Position numbers and translations under genes: made by a program. Below the pieces are notes generated by a model that did not search any database, was not told the origin of the DNA, and saw only the letters and a list, made by a program, of their open reading frames with translations. From positions 44,209,054 through 44,273,053 of the forward strand of contig CM055109.1 of the NCBI GenBank assembly GCA_029204225.1: a DNA stretch of 64,000 nt, written 5' to 3'. Below, one piece after another: positions 1-9,578 of this stretch. The DNA comes from Diphasiastrum complanatum. Its lineage: Eukaryota; Streptophyta; Lycopodiopsida; Lycopodiales; Lycopodiaceae. The stretch's first letter is position 1, and every line of letters starts with the position of its first letter.

Positions 1-99
1 TAGAACAGGGAGGAGTCCATATTTGAGTGTTCATACATGATTGGGATATTTATGAATCTCTAGATATCTAATTTATAAGCTTGGTGAAAAATTATTGAC

Positions 100-610
100 A
101 TAGATTGTTATCAAACCATTTCATGTCCATTCCAAATCTCAAGAGTGAGATTCTTTGGGTTGAGGGATTCCAAAAGGGGTGATTGGATCTGATCTTTGTG
201 TGTTTGAATCAAGTATACATGTCAAGTTTTTGTGATCTAGTATAGATCCTTTTTTTGTGAAAATTAGTGGTTTAATTTGTTGTCAAATCAAATCAAATTC
301 AATCCAAATTTCAAGATGAGATTATTTGGGTCAAGAGTGAATCCAAAAGAAGTGACTAAGTTTGATTTTCAAGTATTTGAAACAAAACCCATACTTTGTT
401 CAAGAATCTCAAAAGTTGAGAGAACTAGTCAAGAGAAAAGGAAAATCTAGTTGTCAAATCTTTTCAAATCCATTCCAACTCTCAAGAAGAAGATTCATAT
501 ATTGTTGAGTCCAATAGGGGTGTTTGGATTGGATTTTTGTGATTTGATAGAGTGCTTTTGTCTTAGTGATCAAAGCAAAGATTAGTTTCCAATTGACTAG
601 GTTGAAAGAG
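100..610 (+). repeat. Three diverged ~170-bp tandem units in element leader
   Basis: Three copies of a related block start near 113, 283 and 455. Each opens with a CAAATC/CAAACC-rich stretch followed by TCCAA..CTCAAGA, then GATT..TTGGGT/GTTGAG and a GTGATTGGAT-like stretch. The units are clearly related but diverged. They lie just upstream of the first ORF of the element, where an LTR retrotransposon carries its untranslated leader. The element's 5' LTR would lie left of the window. Confidence 0.55.
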
Positions 611-612
611 AT

Positions 613-1320
613 ATGATTCAAAATTTGTGGTCTAGATCTTGTGTAGATCCTTCTAGATTGTTGAATGTGTTCAAATCTAGTCTCTTGAGAGTCACAAATT
701 ACATTTTGAAAAGTCATATCACTAGGTTTTACTTCCTCATCATGGCATCAATAGGTGGCAACCTATTGGAGGCAAGTAAGGATCCTAAATGCAACCTTTG
801 TGGCAAGAGAGATTGTTTTGTCTCAAGATGCTACAAAATGAAGACCAATCCATCCAAGGAGAACCAAAGCAAGGGGGCCGAGGTGAAGGATGGAGCTTCA
901 AGTTCAAAGTGCAAAGGCAAGAAGGACAAATCCAAGGAAAGGTGTTTCCTTTGTGGAAAGATGCATGAGGCTTGGAGTCTCACAAGGACTTACAAGATTT
1001 GTCTTCAAAAGTCCATCATCACACATTTCAAACCTTTTGAAGTTTTGCATTTGAAAGTGAATTTTTTGGTTCAAGATGCAAAGATAAATGTCACGTTCAT
1101 TAATGCCACTTGGATTTATTTCATGTCCTTGAAAAGCATTTTGCTTAGAACTTTAGAAAAGCTCAAATTTATTGTTATGATCCAAGAGAAACCAAGAAAG
1201 ATTAAGGAGGAGCAATCACAAAATGAAAATAGTTTCATTTATGCTCTCATGAAATCTTATGAAAAACTATTTTGCTTTGAAGAGATTTTTGTATCTCAAG
1301 GTGGATTAAGGCAATACTAG
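613..1320 (+). pseudogene. Gag-like ORF with zinc-knuckle-like motifs (element 1)
   Basis: The product is 235 codons. Around residues 60-75 it has CNLCGKRDCFVSRC, a C-x2-C-x4-C-x4-C array that looks like a CCHC retroviral zinc knuckle with His replaced by Cys. A Lys/Ser-rich linker follows, then CFLCGKMH, the start of a second broken knuckle. The C-terminal third begins the repeated module described for the next ORF. The frame ends in TAG at 1318-1320, but a neighbouring frame continues with similar sequence, so this looks like a frameshifted part of one longer gene. The upstream ATG at 613 may be spurious; the ATG near 741 (MASIGGN) is more gag-like. The knuckles suggest nucleic-acid binding in a Gag-type protein; this is inference. 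Confidence 0.5.
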
Positions 1321-2580
1321 TTGAGTGTGATGCCTTAATAGATAGCAAAGCATGTTTTCCTTGTAAACTTACATTGAATATGAAGTCAAGGAAATGGAAA
1401 TGTCTTCATAATGTATTTTTTGTTGGTTTCAATAAGGTCATGAATGATGTGTTCATTCATAATGTTGAAGATTGTAAATTTTCAATTTTAAAGGCAAGCT
1501 GTAAACTTCTTATGAGAATAAGTGAAGCATCCAAAGTGGACACTTATATCCATAAGCAAGTAGTTAGCCTTATTGAGATGGAAATACTTCTTGATTTCAA
1601 TATTAGAAAAATCATGCCAAGTTGTGGTGATTTTTGGACTTATGGTTCTAGCATAAGTAATGTTGATAATCATATGAAGTGCACATTATATGATCATGTT
1701 TGTTGTGATCATTTTGAGACATGGAGGTCTCGGATTTCCATCAAGGAGGAGCACCAAGGAGTTGATCTTGAGGAGTCATCTCGAGGTTCAAGTGTGCCAA
1801 GGATTGAGGAGGAGAGTCCTTCTCAAGTTATGATTACAAGAAGAATATCAAGAGACATGTTTGAGCTCATATGGCTCACATTTCAAGGGAAAGAGGAGCA
1901 CATTTCAAGTGGTATACATCTCATGCTTGCTTCTCTTATGTCATTTGGTGAATCAATTTGCTTTAGTGAGACTTTTGCATCCCAAAGTTGGAGTAAAGCA
2001 ATACTAGTTGAGTATGGTGTCTCTCTTGAGAACATAGTTGATGTTCTTAATGATATTAAATTTATTTTAGATCAATTAGAAAGCAAATGGTTATTTCATC
2101 AAATGTATGCTCTTGAGTCTTGCAAGAGCAAGAGTGATTTGTCCACTCATAGTGTGAAAAATTGTCTTTTTTCATGTATTGAGGCAAATTGTAAACTCTT
2201 TATGAGAGTAAGTGAATCATCCTCTAAGGAAACTTATCTCCATAATGAAGTATTTAGCCTCATTAGATCTGAGATTAGCATGGTAATCAAGCATGGAGAT
2301 ATGATGCAAACTCTTTGTTATTATAGCATGCATAGTCTTGCCAATGTTGATGAGCCTAATTCTCGAGATCTTGGTAACATGATGTTGGATCTTTGTGATC
2401 CTTATGAGTCAATAAAGACTCTTTATTTTATCATGGAGTTGCAGCTATTTTCAAGGAGGAGGAGCTTTTGGATCAACCATATGTTTCAAGGATGGAACAA
2501 ATCAATCAAGTATTGCAAAGCTCTCAAGTTCATCAAAGAAGTCAACATCAAAGAGGCACTATCATGGATATGGTGATTTC
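1190..2580 (+). repeat. ~690-bp tandem duplication within element 1 coding region
   Basis: Matching anchors lie about 690 bp apart. GCAATACTAGTTGAGT occurs near 1313 and near 1999. The block TGTAAACT..TTATGAGA.TAAGTGAA.CATCC occurs near 1500 and near 2188. The copies differ at many sites, so the duplication is not recent. One unit has shifted frame relative to the other at the first anchor. Confidence 0.7.
1374..2576 (+). pseudogene. ORF of unknown family with an internal duplicated module
   Basis: This 400-codon reading frame matches no family I recognise. It contains two copies of one module: ASCKLLMRISEASK...YIHKQVVSLI near residues 44-68, and ANCKLFMRVSESSSK...YLHNEVFSLI near residues 270-300. 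The duplication covers ~690 bp and begins inside the preceding ORF, so both ORFs probably derive from one long frame. Short Glu-rich segments (EEHQGVDLEESSRG) lie between the modules. No protease, reverse transcriptase or integrase motif is visible. The position between a repetitive leader and a polypurine tract plus LTR-like sequence suggests the cargo of a non-autonomous LTR retrotransposon. The function is unknown. Confidence 0.45.
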
Positions 2581-2703
2581 GGATCGACATCAACCTCATT
2601 GGCTGATCTTCACACCTTTGAACCAGCAAGGATCCATATTTGAAGACCAATTCAGCCCATGGCGTGAAGCTTAACATCATCATGCTTTTATCAAGTTAGT
2701 TTT

Positions 2704-2712
2704 GAGGAGGAG
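2704..2712 (+). promoter_or_regulatory. Candidate polypurine tract of element 1
   Basis: GAGGAGGAG sits directly before TGTTAAAATTGGC, the expected order of polypurine tract and 3' LTR start (TG). The call rests on position and purine content only. Confidence 0.5.
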
Positions 2713-3507
2713 TGTTAAAATTGGCAAAAGCTAACTTGATCAAATCTTGTAAATACCATTATGACTAGTACATATCATCATTAGACATGTGTGGAGCCTG
2801 TTCCCACGTGTGAAATAAATACATTTATCATTTAGATGAGTCATATAGGTTGTACATACCATTTCATTTGAGATCTAGTGGCTAAAATGGCCAAAATCTA
2901 GTTTTCTAGCTATATGCCACTTGGCATCATGTTATTGGTAGGAAAAGCTATTTCACATGGATAGGAGTGATCTCACACGTGCCAAGGACTGCTCATATGT
3001 GTTAAAACATCAGTAGTAGGTGAGATCCAACTTGTAGTAGATATTTGTGCAGGTCCCTATAAATTAGGAAAATTGCCTAAAATCAAGGGAGGTGGCTATA
3101 AGTTAGGAAACTTGGTCCATGTGCCATATTGATGATTATTGGTGGATCCTTTGATGAGTAGGCACTCTCACACGTGCCAAATCAGCTGAGTAAGCATCAG
3201 CTCTTGTGTATATATGGTGGCTCATTTGGCCATAATTGACAAGAAAGCTAAATCTTGGTTTTGGTGCATTTCTTGAGTAATCTCTCCATTTGGCTTGTGA
3301 TTTAATGCTTCTGATGGTTTCTAAGCTTAGTGTACTTCATTATTTGCTGGTAGTCCGTACTCTGACAGGTCTTTACATGTGTGAAACTAGCAAGTACAAG
3401 TTTTGATCATATTTGATTGTTCTTGTTAGATTTGTTGATGTAGATTTGATCTAGTGCTATCTAATCTAGTGTAGATTGGTAGATCAAGCTAATCTAGCAC
3501 CCAATCA
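2713..3507 (+). repeat. Putative 3' LTR of element 1
   Basis: The stretch begins TGTTAAAATTGGC right after the purine tract. It carries LTR-like features: several CACACGTG/ACACGTGCC elements, AATAAA near 2813 and a TATATATGG box near 3207. The opening resembles the Copia LTR start in this window (TGTGAAAATTGTCAAC). The right boundary (..TCTAGCA) is a guess because no partner LTR or target duplication is inside the window. Confidence 0.4.
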
Positions 3508-3556
3508 CACTTGTGGATCTGATTTGGATCCATTCTTGGTCCTTTTTGCTGTACTT

Positions 3557-4789
3557 TCACAGAACTCTATAGATCTCATCATCCATCTCCTCCTGCGTGG
3601 GTGGTGCCCAAGGAGCAGTAGCTGCCAAGTCCACCAAGCAAGAGTCAGGGTTCACCTGCAACCAAAAACAATACATTGTTGTCAGGCAGGTATTTTGCAA
3701 TTCATTGCATATTTTGAAAGCAATTCAATTCGTCAAAGCATAGCCAGAAACAAGGGATGATAATGTGACCTTGAGCATCTGGCCCCTCCGTGTGTGCACC
3801 TCAGCATACGGTCGTTGGTGTTCACAAACACCAACCGCCTACATTGCTCGATGGATAGCCTGTTCCTCTTCTGCGTGTGATACAAGGCCCAGGTGCTCCA
3901 ATTCCGCTCACAAGCGGATGCTGAACACTCCTGTGCAAGGACTCTCTCGGCCAATCGCCGCAGGTCGCTCGTGCTGCGCTCATGGTAGCTCCACCACATA
4001 ACGGGCTTCAACTGATCCTCCCTCAGCCGACACTGCTCTCCATCAAAAGGAAACTGGCCGCGCTCAAATGTCATCAACTGGCGTGCAATGTTCTTGAGCA
4101 TCAGACTTGTTGGCAGAAGAAACATGGCACGTGTAAGTCCCCTCAAATTCACACACTAGCAATGAGTACACTATTGCAGTATTTAGACTACCAAGCGATT
4201 TCTCACACATAACTGGTCCGGGCCATACGCGCTCCGAGTAATCCACCCATCCCCGGTGCAACTCTTGATCCGGGCCATACGCGCTCCGTGTAATCCATCC
4301 ATCCCTGATACAACTCCTGATCGTCCAAATCCCTGGTAGAGCACCACAAGGGGTGCAACATGTGGGCTACGACGTGGATGGGTCGGTGGAAGTAGTCCCA
4401 TCTGGCCTCCCATATCTGCGAGATCTCGTCCCTCTTGCAACAGAGAAATTACAATAATCAGTGCACCGTAACATAAAAGAAACGCAACAAAATTGAGTGA
4501 GAAACAACAAACTAGACATTGAAGAGTCATACATGTCCTCGGCCAAGGCCGATGTGTGAATTGCCTCGCTGACGTGGTCCATGAACTCGTAAATGAGACC
4601 GAGAGTGCACCCCTCACAGTCTTCCAGGCACAGCACAAGGAAAATGGGTCGAAGGACCTCAACAATCTCCTTAGCGTGTGTCCAGAGCTCAGCACCAAAC
4701 ATAGTGGGCTGGAAAAACGTCGCATGTGCGATGCCTCTAAAGTCCCTGAAGGTCTCCCTAGAAACCATCCGCTGCAATGCATCCTTCAC
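3557..4789 (-). pseudogene. hAT-1 transposase, C-terminal exons
   Basis: Read right to left. The exon at 4789-4536 has FFQPTMFGAELWTHAKEIVE and EGCTLGLIYEFMDHVSEA, matching the post-DUF659 part of the hAT-2 gene in this window. The exon near 4436-4240 has ARWDYFHRPIHVVAHMLHPL. The exon at 4152-3770 holds the hAT dimerisation domain: LRRLAERVLAQECSASACER then NWSTWALYHTQKRNRLSIEQ. The last exon, 3655-3557, starts VNPDSCLVD after a TGCAG acceptor and ends at TGA (3557-3559). hAT transposases dimerise through this domain and cut DNA at terminal repeats in the nucleus. A 52-bp tandem duplication shifts the frame, so the gene is dead. Confidence 0.7.
4215..4318. repeat. 52-bp tandem duplication in a hAT-1 exon
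   Basis: The block beginning TCCGGGCCATACGCGCTCCG starts at about 4217 and again at about 4269. The copies differ at a few sites. Because 52 is not a multiple of three, the duplication shifts the transposase frame. Confidence 0.75.
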
Positions 4790-4889
4790 TAGTGCTCATG
4801 GTCTAGCATGCCCAATGGATGGTTGATTTGTGGGTGTGTTTGATTGTCCTCGAGGGGTGTCATTCTCTCTGGCAGGACATGTCCCCTGG

Positions 4890-5554
4890 TGTCACATGTA
4901 CTTTGAATCCCCTTGCCCAATGTAAATGGTAAATTGTAATTATTAAATTGTAAATGGCTAAGTCACCGGCTTGTGGAGACAATTATAAATTGCAATGTAA
5001 TTATCTGTTATAGTGACTAAATCCGAGATGGCCAAGGGGGTACTGGGTCTCATGAGAGTCTGCTGGACTGACCTCCTAAAAAGTAGGAAGGGTTGACCGG
5101 TCAACGTGACACGTGTCATGTGCTCACTGGGACACTTCGTCCAGTGCATGAGTGACACTTGTCGGACGGTCAATGGACGGGTCAACAGGACGTGTCATAT
5201 GCTCATTGGGACACTTGGTCCAATGCATGAGTGACACGTGTCAGACTGTCCACCTACTAGCTTGCCTATGTGTCAGGGTACTGCCAAGTGGCAAGTGTCG
5301 GCTGTGCATGGAGTTTGCCATGTGTCGATGTTAGGATGTGTCAGGGTTAAGGGGTGCTTGAGGGGATATAGTGTGAGCCTGGTCAGGCGTTCCTCATTAT
5401 GGTATTCCTATGCAGCTATGGTTGGGAGGATACTGGCAGCAGAGCTCTCATGTTTGCTTGTTGATCTATGTACATTTGCTTGAGATTGATAAAGTGACGG
5501 ATATGCTAGGTAATTATGTGTATTTACTTAGGTTTTGTGAGCTTGTGTGCAACA
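4890..5554 (+). repeat. Gypsy-1 5' LTR
   Basis: The LTR begins TGTCACATGTACTTTG and ends GTGTGCAACA, and it matches 9579-10244 along its length. It contains a ~79-bp direct repeat with units starting near 5111 and 5190 (ACGTGTCAT.TGCTCA.TGGG), which could act as repeated enhancer elements. Confidence 0.92.
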
Positions 5555-5556
5555 TT

Positions 5557-5568
5557 TGGTATCAGAGC
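5557..5568 (+). promoter_or_regulatory. Gypsy-1 primer-binding site (tRNA-iMet)
   Basis: TGGTATCAGAGC lies two bases after the 5' LTR. It is the complement of the 3' end of plant initiator tRNA-Met, the usual primer of Copia and chromovirus elements. Confidence 0.9.
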
Positions 5569-5754
5569 AGTTGCTTTCAAGACGTGTGTGGGATTTGGCA
5601 TCTTCAGTTAGGGTTTGGAGCATTCTTGGAGAGCCAGCGCCCTACTGCAGGTGATCTGTTGGCAGATTTGGAGCCCATAAGATACCAGATTGAAGCCCTA
5701 TGGTGGATTGTTGATCTTCTGGCAGCCTTTGAGCATTTTCTATTGCGCCGCGCA

Positions 5755-6217
5755 AGGGCAAATGGAACAAAAAGAGAAAGTTTGAAGGTCAAACCAATCA
5801 GTGGCAAGCTCGAGGTGACCAAAAGAAGAAGGGTGCAGGGGCCCCAAAAGGCAAAGGGTTGTATGGGCAGCCCAATGCCCAAAAGGATCAGCATCCTTCA
5901 ATGTTGTCGCCTTAGGACCAAGAACATGGAAAGAGGGAGAACCTCTATTTTGGATGTTTGGGAAAACATAGGTGGAAGGAATGTCCACGGAACTTGATGC
6001 GGACCACATATAATCTTCAGGTGGACCAGATGAACCAGGGTGATGACCCTATGATAGTGGAAGAGATCGAGCAGGAAGCCAATCTAGATGTTGCACGCCT
6101 CATGAATGTTTCGGTGGTCAGGAGAGTGGACACGGCTCCACCAGCGCTTTTGTCAAAATCGGCTCGCCAGGGGTATCAATTTCCTAACACTTCTCTTATT
6201 GTTATGCGAGTGTGGTA
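5755..6217 (+). pseudogene. Gypsy-1 Gag nucleocapsid remnant
   Basis: A basic Lys/Gln/Gly-rich stretch is followed near 5952-5990 by YFGCLGKHRWKEC, a CCHC zinc knuckle whose first Cys is Tyr (Gypsy-4 keeps CFGC). A downstream linker, EEIEQEANLDVARLMNVSVV, leads to the protease; the same linker is seen in Gypsy-4. A stop interrupts the frame near 5912 and two frames are needed to read the region. Only ~200 bp separate the primer site from the basic region, so capsid sequence has been deleted. An intact Gag would package element RNA in cytoplasmic particles. Confidence 0.65.
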
Positions 6218-6516
6218 GAGATGTTCAGGTTCTATTTGACACTGGGTCCTCTCATAATGTGTTGAATTCAACTTTGGTACGGAAGTTAGGTGTGAATACT
6301 CAACCATCCCAGTACCAGTACATAGTGGAAATGGCTGATGGAAAGGGTACAGAGATTTGGGATAAGAGGGTTGTGGGCATTCCACTAACTATACAAAGTT
6401 ACACAAAAGAGTTGGATTTTGAGATAACACGACTTGCGCGGTTTGATGGTGGTGTTGGGCATTTTTTGGCACACGATGCAGAAGCCACACGTAGCCTGGG
6501 ATACTCATGTGTATGA
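6180..6516 (+). pseudogene. Gypsy-1 aspartic protease
   Basis: The motif VLFDTGSSHNVLNSTLVRKL carries the catalytic D-T-G (with S-S-H-N-V) of retroviral-type aspartic proteases. MADGKGTEIWDKRV and DFEITRLARFDGGVGHFLAH follow, as expected between protease and reverse transcriptase in this lineage. The frame opens near 6106 and ends in TGA at 6514-6516, while the reverse transcriptase continues in a different frame from 6434, so at least one frameshift separates them. When intact, the enzyme would process the Gag-Pol polyprotein. Confidence 0.75.
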
Positions 6517-7444
6517 GTTCCAGTTTGATGGTGTGATGCATTCCCTTCGTGGTGAGCGGGATGTGCCTCTTGGACCGCTTGTTTCAGCTATGCAGTTGCG
6601 TAGGATCCATTGTGAGTACATGAGTTTTTGCTTTCTACTTGATATGTCTACTAATACTAGTCAGAGTAGCATGCAGTGTGTGCAAACCAGTACTATTGCC
6701 AATTTGGATCAAGAGATTAGGAGAGAGTTTTCAGATGTGTTCATAGATGATCTTCCATCTGTTTTACCTCCTAAGAGAAATGTTGAACATAAGATTGAAT
6801 TAATACCCGGATCTTATCCTGTCAATAGACGTCCTTACAGAATGAGTCTTAAGGAGGAAGAGGAAGTGAGAAGGATGGTCGATGATTATCTGGCCAAGGG
6901 GCAGATACGACCTAGTTATTCCCCTTTTGCCTCTCCGATCATTCTTGTAAAAAAGAAGGATGGATCATGGTGTATGTGTGTGGATTATCGAGGTTTGAAC
7001 AAGATAATTGTTAAACATCGATATCCTATGCCACGTAAATATGATTTGCTTGATGCCTTGTCAGGTGCCACTGTGTTCAGTAAAATAGACCTGAAGAGTG
7101 GATACCATCAGGTTAGAGTTCGTGAAGAGGATGTACACAAGACTGCCTTCAGAACTCAATTCGGTCACTAAGAGTATCTTGTGATGCCATCTGGATTGAC
7201 TAATGCCCCAGCTACATTCATGATGATGATGAATGATGTGCTCAGACAGTATATGGGTAAGTTTGTCGTAAACTTTGTTGATGACCTTCTGACTTACAAT
7301 GCAGGTGAGGTCAAGCATAGGGCTCACCTTATGATTGTGTTGTCTACTTTGAGGGAGAACACTTTGTTTGCCAATAATAAAAAAAGTGAATTGTTTAAAA
7401 AAGAGATTGAGTATCTTGGTCATGTAGTGTCTGCTGATGAGTAA
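6434..7444 (+). pseudogene. Gypsy-1 reverse transcriptase
   Basis: The domain order is [63 protein letters not shown] and NFVDDLLTY. The F-V-D-D motif is the polymerase active site (two catalytic Asp), and the Asp in [10 protein letters not shown] is the third. A TAA at 7169-7171 replaces the Tyr codon expected in [10 protein letters not shown], and another frame break lies at 7442 (ADE then stop). The enzyme would copy element RNA to DNA from the tRNA primer. The gene is clearly recognisable but inactive. Confidence 0.88.
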
Positions 7445-7467
7445 GGCCAGATCCTAAGAAGGTTGTT

Positions 7468-8364
7468 GTGATCGTTGCATGGCCTGTGCCAGCTGATTTG
7501 ACAGTACTTCGTTCTTTTCTTGGATTGGAAGTGTTCTATAGAAAATATGTTAAGAAATACTCCTATATTGCAGCACCTTTGACTGATTTGACTCAAAAGA
7601 ATAGATTTGGTCAGTGGACTGAACTACAACAAGCAAGCTTTGATCAGTTGAAGCAAGCTATTGCTGAGTGCGTCACTCTAAAGATTGTAGACCCTCAAAA
7701 GCCCTATGTTATAGATACAGATGCGAGTGACATTGCTGTGGGAGCTGTTTTGATGCAAGAGGGTAGGCATGTGGCCTTTGAGAGCAAGAAGCTCAACCCT
7801 GCTCAGAAAAATTATCCAACTCATGAAAAGGAGTTGTATGCCATAGTTCATGCATTAAAGGCATGGAGGCAATATCTGTATGGATCGGAATTTGAGGTAT
7901 TCACTGATCATGATACCTTGAGATACTTTTGTAAGCAGCCAGACCTTAGAGGCCAGCAAGCCAGATGGTCTGAGCTCATGCAGGAATTCCTAATGGAGAT
8001 TTGGTACAAGAAACGTGCCGAGAATCGTGTGGCAGATGCACTATCTCGTGTGGTGTATCAGATGTCATTTGTAGTCAATGAGAATGACTTACTATCTGAG
8101 ATGAGAAAGGCTCAGCAGGAAGATCCTCACTGTAAGAAAGTGGAACAAGAAGTGGGTCATGGCCATGCAGAGTCTCAAGAGGAGAGCCCTTCTACCTTGG
8201 TTCGCACTTATCTTAAGTATTCCATAGAAGATGGAATAGTGATGAGAAATGGCAAGGCTCTTATTCCAGCTTGTGATGTGCTGCGAAAGAGGATCTTGCA
8301 TCTCTGTCACGATAGACCTAGTGCTGGTAATCCTGGTGTGGATAGGACCTATGAGTTGATATGA
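7468..8364 (+). pseudogene. Gypsy-1 RNase H and start of integrase
   Basis: RNase H motifs are complete: DTDASDIAVGAVL, EKELYAIVHALKAWRQYL, FTDHDTLRYF and VADALSR, giving the D-E-D-D catalytic set. The tether ISRVV..EVEQEVGHG leads into the integrase zinc-binding HLCHDRPSAGNPG, where the second His of H-x3-7-H looks replaced by Asn. The frame ends in TGA at 8362-8364, where related copies have Arg (CGA). RNase H removes template RNA during cDNA synthesis. Confidence 0.88.
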
Positions 8365-8382
8365 CGTAACTTTTGGTGGTCT

Positions 8383-9123
8383 AGACTTAAGAAAGAAGTA
8401 AACCATTATGTGACACATTGTTTTAAGTGTCAAGTTAATAAGGCTGAAAGGATTAAAGTTCTTGGATTATTACGCCCATTATCTATACCAGAAGGGAGAT
8501 GGGAGAGTATTTCCATGGACTTTATTACATGTTTACCGCATACGCAGCAACAACATAATACTATCCTAGTTGTGGTTGACAGACTCACAAAAATGGCTCA
8601 TTTTATCCCAACTAGTAATAAGATTGATGCACCTGGTACGGCTGACTTGTTTATACAACATGTATTTAGACTTCATGGATTACCTAGATCCATTGTGTCT
8701 AACAGGGATTCTTGTTTTACTGGCAATTTTTGGACTGTAGTATTTGAGAAGTTAGAGGTGCAGTTGGGAATGAGTAGTTCTGATCATCTTGAAACAGATG
8801 GGCAGACTGAGAGAGTTAACCAAACCTTGGAAGACATGCGTAGGGCGTATGTTAGTGAAAGGCAAACGCAATGGGAACGTTACCTACCATTGTTGGAGTT
8901 TGCCTATAATGATAAAAAGAATACATCTACGAAGATGAGTCCTTTCGAGCTAAATTATAGTTTTAGACTAGCGAGTCTAGTTACTATAGGTATGCCTCAT
9001 AAGACACCTAGTGCTATGGAATTTCTAACTCACATGCAACAGATGTTGGAGTTAGCAAAGGAAAATGTAAAAGCGGCGATGGATCGGGCAAAGTCATATG
9101 CTTATCTGGATCGTACGCCATGA
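8383..9123 (+). pseudogene. Gypsy-1 integrase core
   Basis: After the zinc-binding CFKCQVNKAERI come the three catalytic residues of the DDE core: Asp in WESISMDFITCLPH, Asp in IVSNRDSCFTGNFW and Glu in TDGQTERVNQTLE. LLEFAYNDKKN and MSPFELNYSF follow as usual. The frame stops at TGA 9121-9123, exactly where Gypsy-4 has AGA (Arg) in TPREFEEGD. Integrase joins the element cDNA to chromosomal DNA in the nucleus. Confidence 0.88.
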
Positions 9124-9141
9124 GAGTTCGAGGAAGGAGAT

Positions 9142-9566
9142 ATGGTATTTCTCAAGATTCCAAAGGATTCGAAAACCCTAAAGACAGGGAAGTGTTATAA
9201 GTTGTCACCTAGATACTGTGGACCTTGGAAAATTGTTAAAAAGATTAATAGCGTTGCTTATGAATTGGATTTGCCTATTGGTTGTAAGGTTCATCTTGTT
9301 TTTCATGTTTCACGCTTAAAGGAGGTTTACATGACGGTGATAACTTGTTGGCTGATGATGGCCTTGTATTGTTTCAGGAGCATGGGGAGGTGATGCATGG
9401 ACCAACAAGAGTATTGGACCGGAGGCATAGATGGTTGCGGAATCGTTTGCTCTGTGAGTACTTGGTTGCATGGCATGGACGACCTCTGAATGATGCTACC
9501 TGGGAGACCGCGCATGGGTTGCATGCACAGTATCCAGACTTTGCCATCGAGGACGATGTCATCTGA
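9142..9566 (+). pseudogene. Gypsy-1 integrase C-terminus with chromodomain
   Basis: LSPRYCGPWKIVKKINSVAY and CKVHLVFHVSRLKEV are the GPY/F module of Gypsy integrases. A different frame then encodes VLDRRHRWLRNRLLCEYLVA followed by WHGRPLNDATWETAHGLH, a chromodomain with the typical YLV.W.G....ATWE pattern. Chromodomains steer chromovirus integration toward marked chromatin. A frameshift near 9330 separates the two halves. The stop at 9564-9566 is followed directly by the polypurine tract. Confidence 0.85.
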
Positions 9567-9578
9567 GGAGGGAAGGGA
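9566..9578 (+). promoter_or_regulatory. Gypsy-1 polypurine tract
   Basis: GAGGAGGGAAGGGA abuts the TG of the 3' LTR. This purine run would prime plus-strand DNA synthesis. Confidence 0.8.

Noticed and set aside
3476-3760. 94-codon plus-strand frame
   Set aside because: It runs antisense to the last hAT-1 exon and into the element 1 LTR; no independent support.
5557-5568. Possible tRNA gene pieces at TGGTATCAGAGC sites
   Set aside because: Only 12-13 bases match the tRNA 3' end and each site abuts an LTR, so they are primer-binding sites. No cloverleaf is present.
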